From Bacteroidota bacterium (GTDB lineage: Bacteria > Bacteroidota > Bacteroidia > Flavobacteriales_F > PHOS-HE28): a stretch of 6,327 nt of DNA. Shown here piece after piece: positions 6,300 to 6,327 of this stretch. The DNA lies in contig JAEYYE010000009.1 in NCBI GenBank assembly GCA_023430945.1, positions 1-6,327 on the forward strand. The letters run 5' to 3'. How positions within the stretch are numbered: the first letter of the stretch is position 1; each line of letters opens with the position of its first letter. The position numbers and the translations under genes were made by a program. The notes under the pieces are model-generated. The model ran no database searches, was not told the origin of the DNA, and was given only the letters and a program-made list of their open reading frames with translations.

Positions 6300-6327
6300 C
6301 CGATCGTAGGATCGAACGAAGAAGGCC

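Noticed and set aside
6300..6327. Left arm of a terminator after the metalloprotease gene (GAAGAAGGCC at the window edge)
   Set aside because: The pairing arm would lie outside the window, so it cannot be supported.

Overview
The window looks like chromosomal DNA of a moderately GC-rich member of the Bacteroidota, most likely a Flavobacteriales-type lineage. Three things support this: two secreted proteins end in type IX secretion system (T9SS) type A sorting domains, a system confined to this phylum; the primary-type sigma factor is the short form starting with MRQLKITK that is typical of Bacteroidota; and upstream sites resemble the Bacteroidota -7 promoter box (TAnnTTTG) rather than Shine-Dalgarno motifs. 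Species cannot be named from the sequence.

Layout, all genes on the + strand: a strong rho-independent terminator (1-37) ends an upstream gene outside the window. After a leader of about 150 bases comes a secreted 451-residue protein built of seven repeats of about 49 residues, probably a seven-bladed beta-propeller, with a T9SS tail (187-1542). It is followed by a long hairpin (1559-1608) and a 444-base non-coding stretch (1543-1986) that holds a REP-like palindromic element and two opposed arrays of a 7-base repeat. Next are two housekeeping genes: the primary sigma factor (1987-2862) and ribulose-phosphate 3-epimerase (2957-3628), separated by a hairpin and a likely epimerase promoter. The last gene (3702-6299) is a large secreted M43-family zinc metalloprotease with three tandem GEVED domains and a T9SS tail.

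The genes do not look like one functional system. The sigma factor and epimerase are core functions. The two flanking genes are independent T9SS cargo proteins that would act outside the cell or on its surface, the second as a protease. Each gene seems to have its own transcription unit. I found no defence system, CRISPR array, tRNA, rRNA, transposase or phage gene.

The most unusual signals are compositional and non-coding: the tetramer GATC occurs about 128 times by hand count (about five times the chance level), with three copies of the octamer GCGATCGC; and the gap before the sigma factor gene is packed with inverted and tandem short repeats.
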